Shown: positions 1-9,731, counted from the stretch's first letter. The stretch is 43,228 nt of DNA from Lachnospiraceae bacterium (GCA_017521195.1 JAFXGP010000014.1:1-43228); one strand, 5' to 3'. The notes: generated by a model from the sequence alone, not told the origin. Translations and numbers: made by a program.

Positions 1-1164
1 GTTATCTAATTCACTAAGTCTGTCGAAGAAGAATGCTTCATCTACTTCTACCTGAACTTCTAAGGTGTCGAGGTTATTGATACGGTCAACAATTAACATG
101 TAGTGTGGAGATGTTTCACCCATTTCTAATAATGCTGCTTCTACCTGAGATGGGAATACGTTTACACCACGGATGATTAACATGTCATCGGAACGTCCTT
201 TGAATCTGCTAAGTCTTGCAGTAGTTCTTCCACATTCACATTTAGCATAACTAATGCTGGTAAGGTCTCTTGTACGGTAACGGATTAACGGAATACCTTC
301 TTTGGTAAGTGTAGTAAATGCCAATTCTCCGGTTTCATCCTCTGCACAAGGTGCTAAAGTATCAGGATTCAAAATTTCCGGGAAGAAGTGGTCTTCGTTT
401 ACATGTAAACCTTTGTGATAAATACAGTCACATGCTACACCCGGTCCCATGATTTCGGAAAGACCATAGATATCAAATGCGTTAATATGAAGTTTTTCTT
501 CAATCTGCTTTCTCATCTGTTCGGTCCATGGTTCCGCACCACAGATAGCTGCTTTTAATTTAATGTTTTTAATATCATCTTCTGCTTCCAGTGTTTCCGC
601 AATATGTAACAAATAAGATGGTGTACAGGCAATGGCTGTAGCTCCAAAGTCTTTCATCATAGTTGTTAATTTCTTGGTATTACCTGTAGACATAGGAACT
701 ACGGTTGCTCCTAGTTTTTCTGCTCCGTAATGAGCACCAAGTCCACCGGTAAAAAGTCCATATCCATAAGCTACCTGAATAATATCATCACGGTTCAACC
801 CTGCCTGAGCAAAAGCTCTGGCAACACATTCAGACCATACATCAATATCTTTTCTGGTATAACCTACTACGGTTGCCTTTCCTGTGGTACCGCTGGATGC
901 ATGCACACGTACAATCTGAGATTGTGGTACTGCAAATAATCCAAATGGGTAATTGTCTCTTAAATCAGCTTTGGTGGTAAAAGGAAGCTTGTTAATGTCT
1001 TCGATTCCTTTGATATCGCCCGGCTCAATTCCTAACTGCTGCATTTTTTTACGGTAAAATTCTACATTGTGGTATACTCTGTCTACCAATTTTACCAGTC
1101 GCGCGCTCTGTAAATTCTGCAGTTCGTCACGGCTCATACATTCTTTCGCTTCATTCCAAATCAT
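1..1164 (-). CDS. paaK: Phenylacetate-CoA ligase (PaaK family), 3' end cut by the window edge
   Basis: AMP-forming ligase that joins CoA to phenylacetate or other arylacetates; it could also run in reverse on arylacetyl-CoA. The frame reads [20 protein letters not shown], then the adenylate-forming core [29 protein letters not shown], and a C-terminal RYRTRDLT...[32 protein letters not shown], all diagnostic of PaaK rather than of long-chain acyl-CoA ligases. About 388 residues are present and no stop is reached before position 1, so only a few tens of C-terminal residues are missing. The ATG overlaps the iorB stop as ATGA (1161-1164), implying translational coupling. It is the last gene seen in the arylpyruvate operon. 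Substrate preference among phenyl-, hydroxyphenyl- and indoleacetate cannot be read from sequence. Confidence 0.93.
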   Translation of the reverse strand, partial: MIWNEAKECMSRDELQNLQSARLVKLVDRVYHNVEFYRKKMQQLGIEPGDIKGIEDINKLPFTTKADLRDNYPFGLFAVPQSQIVRVHASSGTTGKATVVGYTRKDIDVWSECVARAFAQAGLNRDDIIQVAYGYGLFTGGLGAHYGAEKLGATVVPMSTGNTKKLTTMMKDFGATAIACTPSYLLHIAETLEAEDDIKNIKLKAAICGAEPWTEQMRKQIEEKLHINAFDIYGLSEIMGPGVACDCIYHKGLHVNEDHFFPEILNPDTLAPCAEDETGELAFTTLTKEGIPLIRYRTRDLTSISYAKCECGRTTARLSRFKGRSDDMLIIRGVNVFPSQVEAALLEMGETSPHYMLIVDRINNLDTLEVQVEVDEAFFFDRLSELDN

Positions 1165-1748
1165 TTTTCATAACCTCCTTCAAAACCTAACAGGAATGCT
1201 TTTTTATTGATTTCCACTGTTTTCGGTGGCACTGTTTTTTCAATCACTTTTAACCAGTCTTCTTTGGAGAAGTCCATATGTTTTGCTGCCATACCAAGAA
1301 CAATGATATTAAATACTTTGGAATTTCCTAATTTCAATGCTTCTTCCATCGCATTGATTTTGTATACAGTATATTCTTTTTCCAGCTCTTCTACGATTCC
1401 TTTCGGATAAGATGCCACACCGGTAACCACAGTAATTGGGTCAATTCTCTGTTCATTGACAATCAAAACTCCATCTTTTTTCAGGAAATGTGCATAACGT
1501 TTTGCTTCCAAAGTTTCAAAAGCAATTAATAAATCTGCCTGACCTTCTTCCACAATAGGCTCCGCAACTTTTTCACCGTAACGGACAAAGGTTACTACAC
1601 TACCTCCACGCTGTGCCATACCATGCACTTCGGAAAGCTTTACATCATATCCGGCATCCACTGTGATACCGCCTAAAATTCGGCTGGTGAGCAGGGTTCC
1701 CTGTCCGCCAACACCAACAATCATAATATTTTTTGTATTGTTTGCCAT
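1161..1748 (-). CDS. iorB: Indolepyruvate:ferredoxin oxidoreductase, beta subunit
   Basis: Gamma-type (POR_N) subunit of the two-subunit IOR, which with IorA oxidatively decarboxylates aryl pyruvates to arylacetyl-CoA and reduces ferredoxin in the cytoplasm. The N terminus [20 protein letters not shown] carries the glycine-rich GxGGQG motif of the family, followed by [19 protein letters not shown], also typical. I start at the ATG at 1748 (MANNTKN, 195 aa), 13 bp after the iorA stop and preceded by a G-rich Shine-Dalgarno; an upstream extension to 1787 would run back into iorA. The stop overlaps the paaK start by 4 bp. Confidence 0.94.
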   Translation of the reverse strand: MANNTKNIMIVGVGGQGTLLTSRILGGITVDAGYDVKLSEVHGMAQRGGSVVTFVRYGEKVAEPIVEEGQADLLIAFETLEAKRYAHFLKKDGVLIVNEQRIDPITVVTGVASYPKGIVEELEKEYTVYKINAMEEALKLGNSKVFNIIVLGMAAKHMDFSKEDWLKVIEKTVPPKTVEINKKAFLLGFEGGYEK

Positions 1749-1761
1749 AACATTTTCCCCC

Positions 1762-3501
1762 TTACACTTCCACAGTTTCGATTGCACCTAATTTACAAAG
1801 GTTCTTACAAAGTCCGCAGCCGTTACACATAGTCTGGTCAATGGAAATGGTTCCGTCTGCATTTTTAGTAAGTGCAGGACAGCCCGGTCTCAAACACATA
1901 CCGCATTTCACACATTTTTCTGGAACAGGTACGCATTTGGTTGTAAATTTATTGCCCTTTAAAAGTACGCAAGGAGATTTTGTAATAATAACTGATACTT
2001 CGTCTTTTGCTACTTCTTCTTTTACGATTCTTTCAAGTTCCACGATATCAAAAGCATTTACTTCCACAACATTTTTAATACCTAAGGATTTGCAAAGGTG
2101 GAAAATATTAATCGCCGGAACTTCTTCACCCATAAGAGTTTTTCCGGTTGCCGCATGATCCTGATGACCTGTCATACCTGTGGTAGAGTTATCCAAAATC
2201 ATAACTGTTCCGGTACCCTGATTGTAAACCATATTCATAAGGGAGTTGATACCGGTATGCATAAAGGTGGAATCACCGATTACCGCTACCCAGTTTTTGA
2301 TATAATCTTTGCCTTTTGCTTTTTCCATACCATGAAGGGTAGAAATACTGGCACCCATACATACGGTAGTATCTACAACACTGAGAGGAGCAACTGCACC
2401 TAAAGTGTAGCATCCGATGTCACCGGCTGCATGGATTTTTAATTTATTCAATACGGAATATACACTTCTGTGCGGACATCCCGGACAAAGAATCGGAGGA
2501 CGGGCAGGCACCTGTGCTGCCGGTTTTAATTCTAAGTCTTCTTTTAATACCGCTTTACGGATCATATTAGCGCTGTATTCACCCTGAACCGTAAAGATTT
2601 CTTTACCGATACATTTGATGCCCCAGGATTTAATCTGTTCTTCAAATACCGGTTCCAATTCTTCAAATATGTATAAGGTTTCTACCTTAGATGCAAAATC
2701 TTCGATTAATTTTCTTGGCAATGGATGAACTAATCCTAATTTTAATACACTGGCATCAGGACATGCTTCTTTTACATACTGGTAAGCAATACCGCTGGTG
2801 ATGAAACCGATTTTAGTGTCGTTCATTTCCACTTTGTTAATTGGCATTTCGCAGGCATCTGCTGCCATATCTTTTAATCTTTTTTCTACATATACGTGAC
2901 GAAGCTTAGCGTTCCCCGGCATCATAACGTATTTTGCAGGATTTCTTTCGTATACCACATCTATCGGTTCACATCTTTCTTCCAATGTTACCGGTCCCTG
3001 AGAGTGGGAAAGTCTTGTAGTGGTTCTCAAAATAATTGGTGTATCGTATTTTTCGGATAAGTCAAAAGCATACTTCATAAAATCTTTTGCTTCCTGAGAA
3101 TCCGATGGTTCTAATACAGGAACCATGGCTGCTCTTGCCACACATCTGGTATCCTGTTCGTTCTGGGAGGAATAGAGTCCCGGATCGTCTGCCGCAACTA
3201 ATACCAAACCTCCATTTACACCACTATAGGAAATGGTATAAAGAGGGTCGCTGGCGACATTTACACCTACGTGCTTCATGGAAGCCATAGCTCTTACTCC
3301 GCTAATAGATGCTCCAATAGCAACTTCCATTGCTACCTTTTCGTTTGGTGACCATTCTGCATATATTTCAGGGTATTTTACAATGTTTTCACTAATTTCT
3401 GTACTTGGAGTTCCGGGATATGCTGCAGATACCTTCACTCCTGCTTCAAATGCTCCTCTGGCAATGGCTTCATTACCAAGCATGATTTTTACTTCGCTCA
3501 T
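1762..3501 (-). CDS. iorA: Indolepyruvate:ferredoxin oxidoreductase, alpha subunit
   Basis: TPP- and 4Fe-4S-containing catalytic subunit (579 aa) of IOR. Visible landmarks are the N-terminal pyruvate-binding domain (YPGTPSTEI), the TPP domain with CPGCPHRS, GDIGCYTLG and GDSTFMHTGINSL...LDNSTTGMTGHQ, and a C-terminal 2x[4Fe-4S] ferredoxin domain with CVKCGMCLRPGC and CNGCGLCKNLC in the last 50 residues. Length and domain order match IorA from archaea and clostridia. The gene follows the acyl-CoA ligase after 14 bp and has an AAAGGAA ribosome binding site. Electron output to ferredoxin makes this a fermentation-linked aromatic amino acid catabolic step. Confidence 0.96.
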   Translation of the reverse strand: MSEVKIMLGNEAIARGAFEAGVKVSAAYPGTPSTEISENIVKYPEIYAEWSPNEKVAMEVAIGASISGVRAMASMKHVGVNVASDPLYTISYSGVNGGLVLVAADDPGLYSSQNEQDTRCVARAAMVPVLEPSDSQEAKDFMKYAFDLSEKYDTPIILRTTTRLSHSQGPVTLEERCEPIDVVYERNPAKYVMMPGNAKLRHVYVEKRLKDMAADACEMPINKVEMNDTKIGFITSGIAYQYVKEACPDASVLKLGLVHPLPRKLIEDFASKVETLYIFEELEPVFEEQIKSWGIKCIGKEIFTVQGEYSANMIRKAVLKEDLELKPAAQVPARPPILCPGCPHRSVYSVLNKLKIHAAGDIGCYTLGAVAPLSVVDTTVCMGASISTLHGMEKAKGKDYIKNWVAVIGDSTFMHTGINSLMNMVYNQGTGTVMILDNSTTGMTGHQDHAATGKTLMGEEVPAINIFHLCKSLGIKNVVEVNAFDIVELERIVKEEVAKDEVSVIITKSPCVLLKGNKFTTKCVPVPEKCVKCGMCLRPGCPALTKNADGTISIDQTMCNGCGLCKNLCKLGAIETVEV

Positions 3502-3515
3502 ATCTATGTTCCTTT

Positions 3516-5150
3516 CTACGCTAAGTTTTGTTCTGCAATCAGGCGGTTTGCCCCATACATTTCACGAAGCTTCGGTTTCTCGATTTTTCCGGTAGGGTTA
3601 CGAGGAATGTCTGCAAAAATAACTTCGTGGGGACGTTTATACCTTGGAAGATTAAGACAGAATTTATCCACTTCTTCTTTGGTTAATGTTTCGCCTTCTT
3701 TTACTTCGATAATAGCTGCTGCAATTTCTCCAAGTCTCTTATCTTTGAGACCGATAACTGCAACGTCATGTACTTTATTGTTGGTACGGATAAAGTCCTC
3801 AATCTGTACCGGATAGAGGTTTTCACCACCGCTGATGATAACATCTTTTTTACGGTCTACTAAGAAAATAAATCCATCTTCATCTTCCTGTGCCATATCT
3901 CCGGTAAATAACCAGCCGTCTGCCAATACCTCATTGGTTGCTTTTTCATCTCTGTAGTAACAGGTCATTACGCCGGGACCTTTTACGGCAAGTTCCCCAA
4001 CTTCACCTTTGGCCACAGTGTTTCTGTTTTCATCTACGATACGAACTTCCCATCCATATCCCGGTTTTCCGATGGCACCTACTTTATGGATATTTTCTAC
4101 ACCTAAGTGAACACAGCCCGGTCCGATAGATTCGGAAAGACCATAGTTAGTGTCATATAAGTGATTTGGGAATATTTCTTTCCATCTCTTAATCAAACTT
4201 TGCGGAACCGGCTGAGCACCGATGTGCATTAATCTCCACTGTTTTAATTCATAATCATCCAAATTAACTTTTCCGCTTTCAATAGCTTCTAAAATATCCT
4301 GTGCCCACGGAACTAATAACCAGACAATAGTACATTTTTCTTTGGATGCTGTTTCTAAAATAAATTCCGGTCTGGTTCCTTTTAAAAGAACTGCTTTTCC
4401 TCCGGTTAACAAACTTCCGAACCAATGCATTTTCGCACCTGTATGATATAACGGCGGAATACATAAAAATACGTCATTTCTGTTCTGTCCATGATGGTTC
4501 TGCTCTACTTTACATGCATGTACCAAACTTCTGTGTTTATGTAAAATTGCTTTTGGGAAACCTGTAGTTCCTGATGAGAAATAAATCGCTGCATCATCAT
4601 CATCAGAAAGAATCATCATTGGTGTCTGGCTGGAACAGTTGGCTGCCAGTGAGTAATAATCATCCGCAAAACTCGGACACCCCTCTCCAACATACATCAA
4701 GAGTCTTCCTTTACTGATTCTGTCTGCAATTTCTTCCACACGGCCGATAAACTCATTGCCAAAAACTAAAATATGTACTTCTGCCAAATTTACACAGTAT
4801 TCAATTTCTTCTGCTGAATAACGGAAGTTAAGAGGCACTGCCAAAGCACCTGTTTTCAAGATACCAAAATAGATTGGAAGCCATTCCAAACCATTCATCA
4901 TTAAGATGGCTACTTTATCACCTTTCTGGATTCCTCTCTGAATCAAAAGGTTTGCAAATCGATTGGCTTTTTCATTAAATACACTCCAGGTAATCTCTCT
5001 ACGGTAACTGGTCTTTGGACTTGGTTCAATAAGTTCATATTCCTTCCAGGTTACTCTTCTGTCTTCTTTAATCTCAGGGTTAATTTCCACTAAGCATACA
5101 TCATTTGGAAATTCTCTGGCATTTCTCTCTAAAAATTCTGTAATAGGCAT
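3516..5150 (-). CDS. AMP-dependent acyl-CoA synthetase/ligase
   Basis: ANL-superfamily ligase (544 aa) predicted to activate a carboxylic acid via an acyl-adenylate. Motifs: YFSSGTTGFPKAILHKHRS (P-loop-like A3), TNYGLSESIGPG (A5), LFTGDMAQEDEDGFIFLVDRKKD (A7/A8 hinge) and a C-terminal PTGKIEKPKLRE with the catalytic lysine. The frame is open from a GTG at 5171, but the strong AGGAG lies inside that extension and 13 nt ahead of the ATG at 5150 (MPITEFLERN), so 5150 is preferred. It is the first gene of the operon with iorA, iorB and paaK. Its position suggests an aryl or branched acid substrate, perhaps an arylacetate or arylpropionate; this is inference. Confidence 0.9.
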   Translation of the reverse strand: MPITEFLERNAREFPNDVCLVEINPEIKEDRRVTWKEYELIEPSPKTSYRREITWSVFNEKANRFANLLIQRGIQKGDKVAILMMNGLEWLPIYFGILKTGALAVPLNFRYSAEEIEYCVNLAEVHILVFGNEFIGRVEEIADRISKGRLLMYVGEGCPSFADDYYSLAANCSSQTPMMILSDDDDAAIYFSSGTTGFPKAILHKHRSLVHACKVEQNHHGQNRNDVFLCIPPLYHTGAKMHWFGSLLTGGKAVLLKGTRPEFILETASKEKCTIVWLLVPWAQDILEAIESGKVNLDDYELKQWRLMHIGAQPVPQSLIKRWKEIFPNHLYDTNYGLSESIGPGCVHLGVENIHKVGAIGKPGYGWEVRIVDENRNTVAKGEVGELAVKGPGVMTCYYRDEKATNEVLADGWLFTGDMAQEDEDGFIFLVDRKKDVIISGGENLYPVQIEDFIRTNNKVHDVAVIGLKDKRLGEIAAAIIEVKEGETLTKEEVDKFCLNLPRYKRPHEVIFADIPRNPTGKIEKPKLREMYGANRLIAEQNLA

Positions 5151-5205
5151 GATTTTTTCACTTCTCCTCACTTTTGCACTTTAACGCTTTTACTCATTAA
5201 ACTGC

Positions 5206-5234
5206 ATTATAGCAAAACTTATCACCGCGGTCAA
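5206..5234 (-). promoter_or_regulatory. Sigma-A promoter of the acyl-CoA ligase-iorAB-paaK operon
   Basis: On the minus strand TTGACC (5234-5229) is followed after exactly 17 bp by TATAAT (5211-5206), about 55 bp upstream of the first start codon. It is close to the consensus, so basal transcription should be strong. Confidence 0.75.
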
Positions 5235-5281
5235 CTAAAAACATGTATTTTCAGCTATTTCATACCATTTTTAAACACGAA

Positions 5282-5313
5282 AACAGCCGCAAAGTTTACC
5301 TCTTGCGGCTGTT
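5282..5313 (-). terminator. Rho-independent terminator overlapping the end of the OLD-family gene
   Basis: A perfect 11-bp stem (AACAGCCGCAA at 5282-5292 with its complement at 5303-5313, 10-nt loop) is followed on the minus strand by a T-rich tail. The upstream arm on that strand is the coding sequence for the last residues (NSRK), and the stop codon lies in the loop. Confidence 0.8.
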
Positions 5314-7146
5314 AAAATAAACAATAGAATCAATGGTATCTAAAATATCTTTGAAATCTTCCCTTGGAGCAATCTCTAAATACTGTTTTAGAAGCTCGTT
5401 TTCACGGTCGCGGTATCTTCCATAGAAAATGTCATATAAATTATGACCTCTCATATAAATCTTAAATTCTTCAAAATGTTCTTTAATATCTTCTATGGTT
5501 TCTACCTGTTTCCCAATCTTTTCCTCAAATATTCTTCCACTTTTAATCTTATAAAGATATTTCTTCCATTTTGAAAAAAGTATTCTCCAAAAATGTTCTT
5601 CACTCTTTACAATCCTCAGTTCCGTCATAACCTTGGGATTCAAAAAATAATTTTCAAAAGAGTAATATTTTAATATAAGGACATTCTCTCTGCGAACCCT
5701 TGGCAATTTATCTATATCCTGCAGATTGCGTTCGCTGTAATAGCGGCACAACTGCCCTGCTAATTCTTCTCTGTCTTTTCCGTCTCCGTCACGAATCATC
5801 AGGAATTGATCTCTTAGATATAGTTGATTCATATATTTCAAATTGGCATAGGTTTTAATGTTGGTACAGCTATTGGTGGTAATAATGGAAATTCTGGATA
5901 ACTCCCCATTTTCATTATGGATATCCGAATAGTATTTTTCCAACAATAACGGTAATCGGTTTTTATCCTGCTTCCCTTCTACAATAAACACAAAGTCTAC
6001 ATTCAAAAAATCATTAGCACTATATCCCAAGTCATTTAAAATATCATCAATATCCGCATTCTGCCTTGCTGCAGAATGTCCTTCTTTGTCCAAAACTACC
6101 TGACACACCTGCCCTCTGGTAAAATTAGACACCATATTTGGAGAATGGGTTGTAAATACAACCTGATTTTTTTTCGATAGCTTATATAATATCTTACTGG
6201 CAGATTTTTGTAAAGACGGATGTAAGAACAATTCCGGATATTCTACAATAATAATACTTGGAATTTTTTGCTCTTCTTCAATGTAAGTTTCCAAAAGAGA
6301 CAGCATGTAAATACTTCTCATACCATTCCCCAACTGTTCCACAGGACTGCCATGGCCTGTTTCCTTATGATTGGCCTCTACTTTTACGGAAAGCATCTGT
6401 TCCCAATTACAATTCATCTTATAGGAAATTTCTTCTACTCCACCATTCTTTTTGTAATTATAATTTACCTTTTTAGAAAGTTCTTCCAAATCCATCTGGT
6501 ACATTTTATACTCCAAAAGGAGCGCTGTTTCTCTAAGTGTCATTGCCTCCGGTGTTTTTTGATTAATTAATCCAATGCACTGAAAACACTGATTACACTT
6601 TCTGGACGAATCAAACATACAAATATTGGAACGCAAATGCGACAATTCCTCTGCCTGTCTTAACAAAAAGAAATCTTCTTGAAAGGATTTCAATTTTCGC
6701 GCCGTATCTATGAAATGTACTTTAGGTAATACCTGTAAAATATAATCGTTGTTTTTGCTTTTCCCGTCATCATAACGTATGGTTCCGTTTTGATTAATTG
6801 AACAGGTAAAGGTCAATTTCCCATTTTGAAAACAAGGAAGTTTCTTTTGAAAATCCCGAATCCACGATTCATATTTTTTATAATTACTGACTCTTCCGTA
6901 ATTATGAAACAGACGCAAATCTTCCTCTGTAATCTGCAATGTCATGGTAATTTCAATATTCTGTCTGCGCTCATTAAAATCCGTTTCTCTCACTTTATAA
7001 TTACCCGTTACAGCACGGATTGCATCCAACACAACGGTTTTACCTGTGTTATTTTTCCCCACCAGAATCAGACAGTTCTCTACATCCCTAATTTCCAGTT
7101 CCCTTATAGATTTAAAGTTTTTAATATTAAGGAATTTAATCTGCAT
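5296..7146 (-). CDS. OLD-family AAA ATPase with C-terminal TOPRIM nuclease-like domain
   Basis: 616 aa. An ABC-type ATPase head is split around an insertion: Walker A GKNNTGKT (30-37), signature-like QLGNGMRS (271-278), Walker B SIIIVEYPELFLHP (297-310) and the H-loop TTHSPNMVS. It is followed by a TOPRIM domain with FIVEGKQDK (E390) and RDGDGKDRE (D453, D455), the acidic residues expected for metal-dependent DNA cleavage. Such proteins (OLD, GajA) act on DNA in repair or phage defence. Unusual is a CNQCFQC triplet (C184, C187, C190) in the ATPase insertion, suggesting a bound metal. No UvrD-like helicase or reverse transcriptase lies next to it, so it is not a Gabija or retron operon as seen here. 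The ATG at 7146 has an AGAAGGTG site. Confidence 0.85.
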   Translation of the reverse strand: MQIKFLNIKNFKSIRELEIRDVENCLILVGKNNTGKTVVLDAIRAVTGNYKVRETDFNERRQNIEITMTLQITEEDLRLFHNYGRVSNYKKYESWIRDFQKKLPCFQNGKLTFTCSINQNGTIRYDDGKSKNNDYILQVLPKVHFIDTARKLKSFQEDFFLLRQAEELSHLRSNICMFDSSRKCNQCFQCIGLINQKTPEAMTLRETALLLEYKMYQMDLEELSKKVNYNYKKNGGVEEISYKMNCNWEQMLSVKVEANHKETGHGSPVEQLGNGMRSIYMLSLLETYIEEEQKIPSIIIVEYPELFLHPSLQKSASKILYKLSKKNQVVFTTHSPNMVSNFTRGQVCQVVLDKEGHSAARQNADIDDILNDLGYSANDFLNVDFVFIVEGKQDKNRLPLLLEKYYSDIHNENGELSRISIITTNSCTNIKTYANLKYMNQLYLRDQFLMIRDGDGKDREELAGQLCRYYSERNLQDIDKLPRVRRENVLILKYYSFENYFLNPKVMTELRIVKSEEHFWRILFSKWKKYLYKIKSGRIFEEKIGKQVETIEDIKEHFEEFKIYMRGHNLYDIFYGRYRDRENELLKQYLEIAPREDFKDILDTIDSIVYFNSRKR

Positions 7147-7241
7147 ATTTCACCTTCTCATCTTAATCCATCATGATAACACGATTGTTTCTTTACATTT
7201 TTATATAATTACTATGTACTATTCTTATCATCCTTTTCCAT

Positions 7242-7859
7242 TTATACCCCTACACTGCAGGCAATCATATAGGCTCCTACAAAATAAAAGAGCATCTTAG
7301 CAATCTTTAAAATCTCCCTATAGTCTGTCTTATAAAAATACTGAAACATTAACAAAAAATCCGAAATAAAGTAAAACGCCATCCCCACCGTCAAAATTAA
7401 GTAACTACGTGTTTCATACATTAAATAACATCCCATGCTGTTAGATACTGCCAATGCCAAAACAAATCCATATCCATACATGGGTCTCCTATAATGTCCT
7501 AAATGCATTTTAGGATGTTTGCTGATTACTGTTACAAAAATAATTACCAAAAGGGACAATATAAAATCATAAATAACAACCGACTTTAATTGGTACAATA
7601 CATATGTCAGCCATATATCTGCCAGAAAAAATCCGCCCATTCCATAAAGGAAATTTCTGCGTAGTTTGCTTGCCAACATAATGTCTCCTATTAAAAATCC
7701 TATCAAGGCAGGTATTAAAATATAATTCTGATTACAATATCCATGATAAATTCCGTTTAATACAAATGTAGCACTTGTTAATGTCTTAAAATAAATATAT
7801 GTACTTTTATTTCTGTGATACAATGCCAAACTCATAAACACTATATAAATTATTATCAT
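7242..7859 (-). CDS. YhhN/TMEM86-family integral membrane protein
   Basis: About 205 aa with some seven or eight predicted membrane helices. The block LIGFLIGDIMLASKLRRNFLYGMGGFFLADIWLTYVLY resembles the YhhN signature (GD...L..F..G...F...H..Y), although the usual histidine is replaced here. Animal TMEM86 members are lysoplasmalogenases; bacterial function is mostly untested. There are two in-frame ATGs (7865 and 7859); GAGGAG ends directly at the first and 6 nt before the second, so 7859 is chosen. It follows the 7892-8677 gene after about 30 bp and is probably cotranscribed. Confidence 0.65.
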   Translation of the reverse strand: MIIIYIVFMSLALYHRNKSTYIYFKTLTSATFVLNGIYHGYCNQNYILIPALIGFLIGDIMLASKLRRNFLYGMGGFFLADIWLTYVLYQLKSVVIYDFILSLLVIIFVTVISKHPKMHLGHYRRPMYGYGFVLALAVSNSMGCYLMYETRSYLILTVGMAFYFISDFLLMFQYFYKTDYREILKIAKMLFYFVGAYMIACSVGV

Positions 7860-7891
7860 GTCCATCTCCTCAAGTGCCTTATTTTTGCTTT

Positions 7892-8677
7892 CTACTTATT
7901 CCCACCAAGTTTTCGTTTAATCTGGCATGTACGTTCTTTACAATTTTTACACTGTAACGTTTTATTAGATCCTTCCCAGAAACGTTCCGGATGCTTTGCA
8001 TAGGAAATCTCCCAATGAATCAATACCACTAAAGATGTAAAAAATAAACTCCAACTGTAAAAATTCTTAATAAACAGCATTGGTGTAAACATCATAAAAT
8101 GTCCCCAGTCATAGATGCGGCAATTAATACAGCATTTGTTTTTCATAAACACCTTTTGAAAAGGGCAGAAAAGCAAAATACAAATATAATCGCACAAAAA
8201 ATAAAATACAGTTAACATCAATAAATCACTGGAGGTTAAAACTCCAAACAAATATAAAGCTCCCCAAACAGCATTAAAACAAAGCCAGATTAACATTACT
8301 TTCCAGGCTGCTACATTTTGCTTTTGGATGAATTTCAACAACTCCAATTCATCATAATTTTCTACCGGCCGATATTCTGTTTCTTTGGCTTTTTTCCATG
8401 CCATAGACAAACGATTATTGGGTATTAAATGTAAAAGCATGATTCCCATAAAAACAAACCATATAAGATGTATTAGGGTAAATTCCTTCGAGAAAGGTTT
8501 TGTCATAAGACTTCCCATTAAATCCCTATCCTTGATGTAAAAAAACAGGACACACAAAAATATTGCGATTCTAAACGCAAATTTCAAAAGATAGAATTTC
8601 AGTTCCCTGGTTTTTTGAATTCCTTTAACAATGTGTTTACCGGTTGTTTTCTTTAGTTTATTTACTGTATTTCCCAT
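7892..8677 (-). CDS. Conserved membrane protein with two cysteine motifs, function unknown
   Basis: 261 aa. A basic N terminus is followed by membrane segments around residues 30-48, 66-86, 125-147, 150-170 and 195-225. Cysteine groups occur at KCCINCRIYDWGHFMMFTP and, near the C terminus, LQCKNCKERTCQIK, spaced like metal-binding knuckles. I do not recognise the family with certainty; it resembles uncharacterised clostridial membrane proteins. The start at 8677 has AGAGGAA 6 nt upstream. It is probably cotranscribed with the YhhN-like gene downstream. Confidence 0.7.
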   Translation of the reverse strand: MGNTVNKLKKTTGKHIVKGIQKTRELKFYLLKFAFRIAIFLCVLFFYIKDRDLMGSLMTKPFSKEFTLIHLIWFVFMGIMLLHLIPNNRLSMAWKKAKETEYRPVENYDELELLKFIQKQNVAAWKVMLIWLCFNAVWGALYLFGVLTSSDLLMLTVFYFLCDYICILLFCPFQKVFMKNKCCINCRIYDWGHFMMFTPMLFIKNFYSWSLFFTSLVVLIHWEISYAKHPERFWEGSNKTLQCKNCKERTCQIKRKLGGNK

Positions 8678-8768
8678 ACCGTTTCCTCTTTTATATATTC
8701 CATTATCTATGCATCCTTATGTATTTTTCTTACCAACGACTCTTGCTTTCTCCCCATCATTTCCATAA

Positions 8769-8813
8769 AAAAAGTTTGGTGAATACTTTCTTTTATGATA
8801 CACCAAACTTTTT
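8769..8813 (-). terminator. Terminator downstream of the 294-residue membrane protein
   Basis: Arms AAAAAGTTTGGTG (8769-8781) and CACCAAACTTTTT (8801-8813) form a 13-bp stem with a 19-nt loop. The minus-strand transcript ends in a run of T. The A/T symmetry means it could also work on the plus strand. Confidence 0.8.
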
Positions 8814-8846
8814 ATTTATACTATTTAATTTTCATATTCTTTGAAC

Positions 8847-9731
8847 TTACTCTCCCGTATTTTCCAATTCCTGACTTGTTTTTATAATCATATATGCTGA
8901 CATTCCGATCACTGCCATACTGATCCCTGCTCCTGTCAATGCAATCATCAATCTCCTGCTTGCAGGATTCATGTCCTGCCCAAACTGGAAAAACATTGCT
9001 GTTTCCAGAGACAACATGGATACCAGTGCTGACGACAACGTAATAATCTTCGTTGTCGTCATAATCGGACTTTTATATTTACGATATCTTATCAAGTCCA
9101 CCACGGCACGGATTGTACTGTAAAAAGTGTATGCTGCCATAGCATAAATTAAAATGCCCTGATATTTAAATCCTTTGTTTTGATATAAAATCATTAGCAC
9201 CGCACCGGATAAAACAAAGTTCAAATTCAGTAGAATAATAGCACACACTCTTGCTCTTCTAAGTTCCCCCTGACGCTCTGTTCCAATCCCTTTTTGGATT
9301 GCATATTTCAAAAGCAGAAATTGCATCACTGCCAGAATTAAATAATATCCTGCCAAAATTCCAAACCATCTGGTTTTATTCATAAAAGCAAGTACAACAT
9401 TCATTCCTACATAAAGCAAATGAATGGCCAATGACATATGTAACGATATCTTGGTACGAAATGCTGCATTAGTCATATAACGATTTCCCCAAGGGTTATC
9501 GTACACCTTTTGCTTTATATTACGATATTGCTTTGGCAATACCATGCATAAATATATCACTAAAACAGTTAATCCATAAAAAGAAATCAAATAACTGACA
9601 TAAGCAATAGCCGCCGTCTCCAATCCGTTCACAAATACATAGACAAGCAATGCCGCACTGATTATTGTTAACAACAAAATAATTAAAACATTGGGAAATA
9701 GTAATTTCTTTCCTATTTTCTTCCAATCCAT
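8847..9731 (-). CDS. Polytopic membrane protein, function unknown
   Basis: 294 aa with about seven to eight hydrophobic helices beginning at residue 11 (LFPNVLIILLLTIISAALLV) and ending at GAGISMAVIGMSAYMIIKTS. Loops are rich in R/K, for example RNIKQKVYDNPWGNRYMTN. No catalytic motif is visible and I do not recognise a characterised family. It starts 15 bp after the stop of the coiled-coil gene at 9747 with a weak AAAGAGA site, so the two are probably one operon, controlled from the repeat operator at 10494-10532. Confidence 0.72.
   Translation of the reverse strand: MDWKKIGKKLLFPNVLIILLLTIISAALLVYVFVNGLETAAIAYVSYLISFYGLTVLVIYLCMVLPKQYRNIKQKVYDNPWGNRYMTNAAFRTKISLHMSLAIHLLYVGMNVVLAFMNKTRWFGILAGYYLILAVMQFLLLKYAIQKGIGTERQGELRRARVCAIILLNLNFVLSGAVLMILYQNKGFKYQGILIYAMAAYTFYSTIRAVVDLIRYRKYKSPIMTTTKIITLSSALVSMLSLETAMFFQFGQDMNPASRRLMIALTGAGISMAVIGMSAYMIIKTSQELENTGE

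Noticed and set aside
5296-7146. Gabija (GajA) defence system
   Set aside because: The ATPase-TOPRIM layout fits, but no GajB-type UvrD helicase is adjacent; neighbours are membrane proteins.
8700-8765. 17-codon upstream reading frame ahead of the 7892-8677 gene
   Set aside because: A short ATG-start frame without a ribosome site or conserved motif; indistinguishable from chance.
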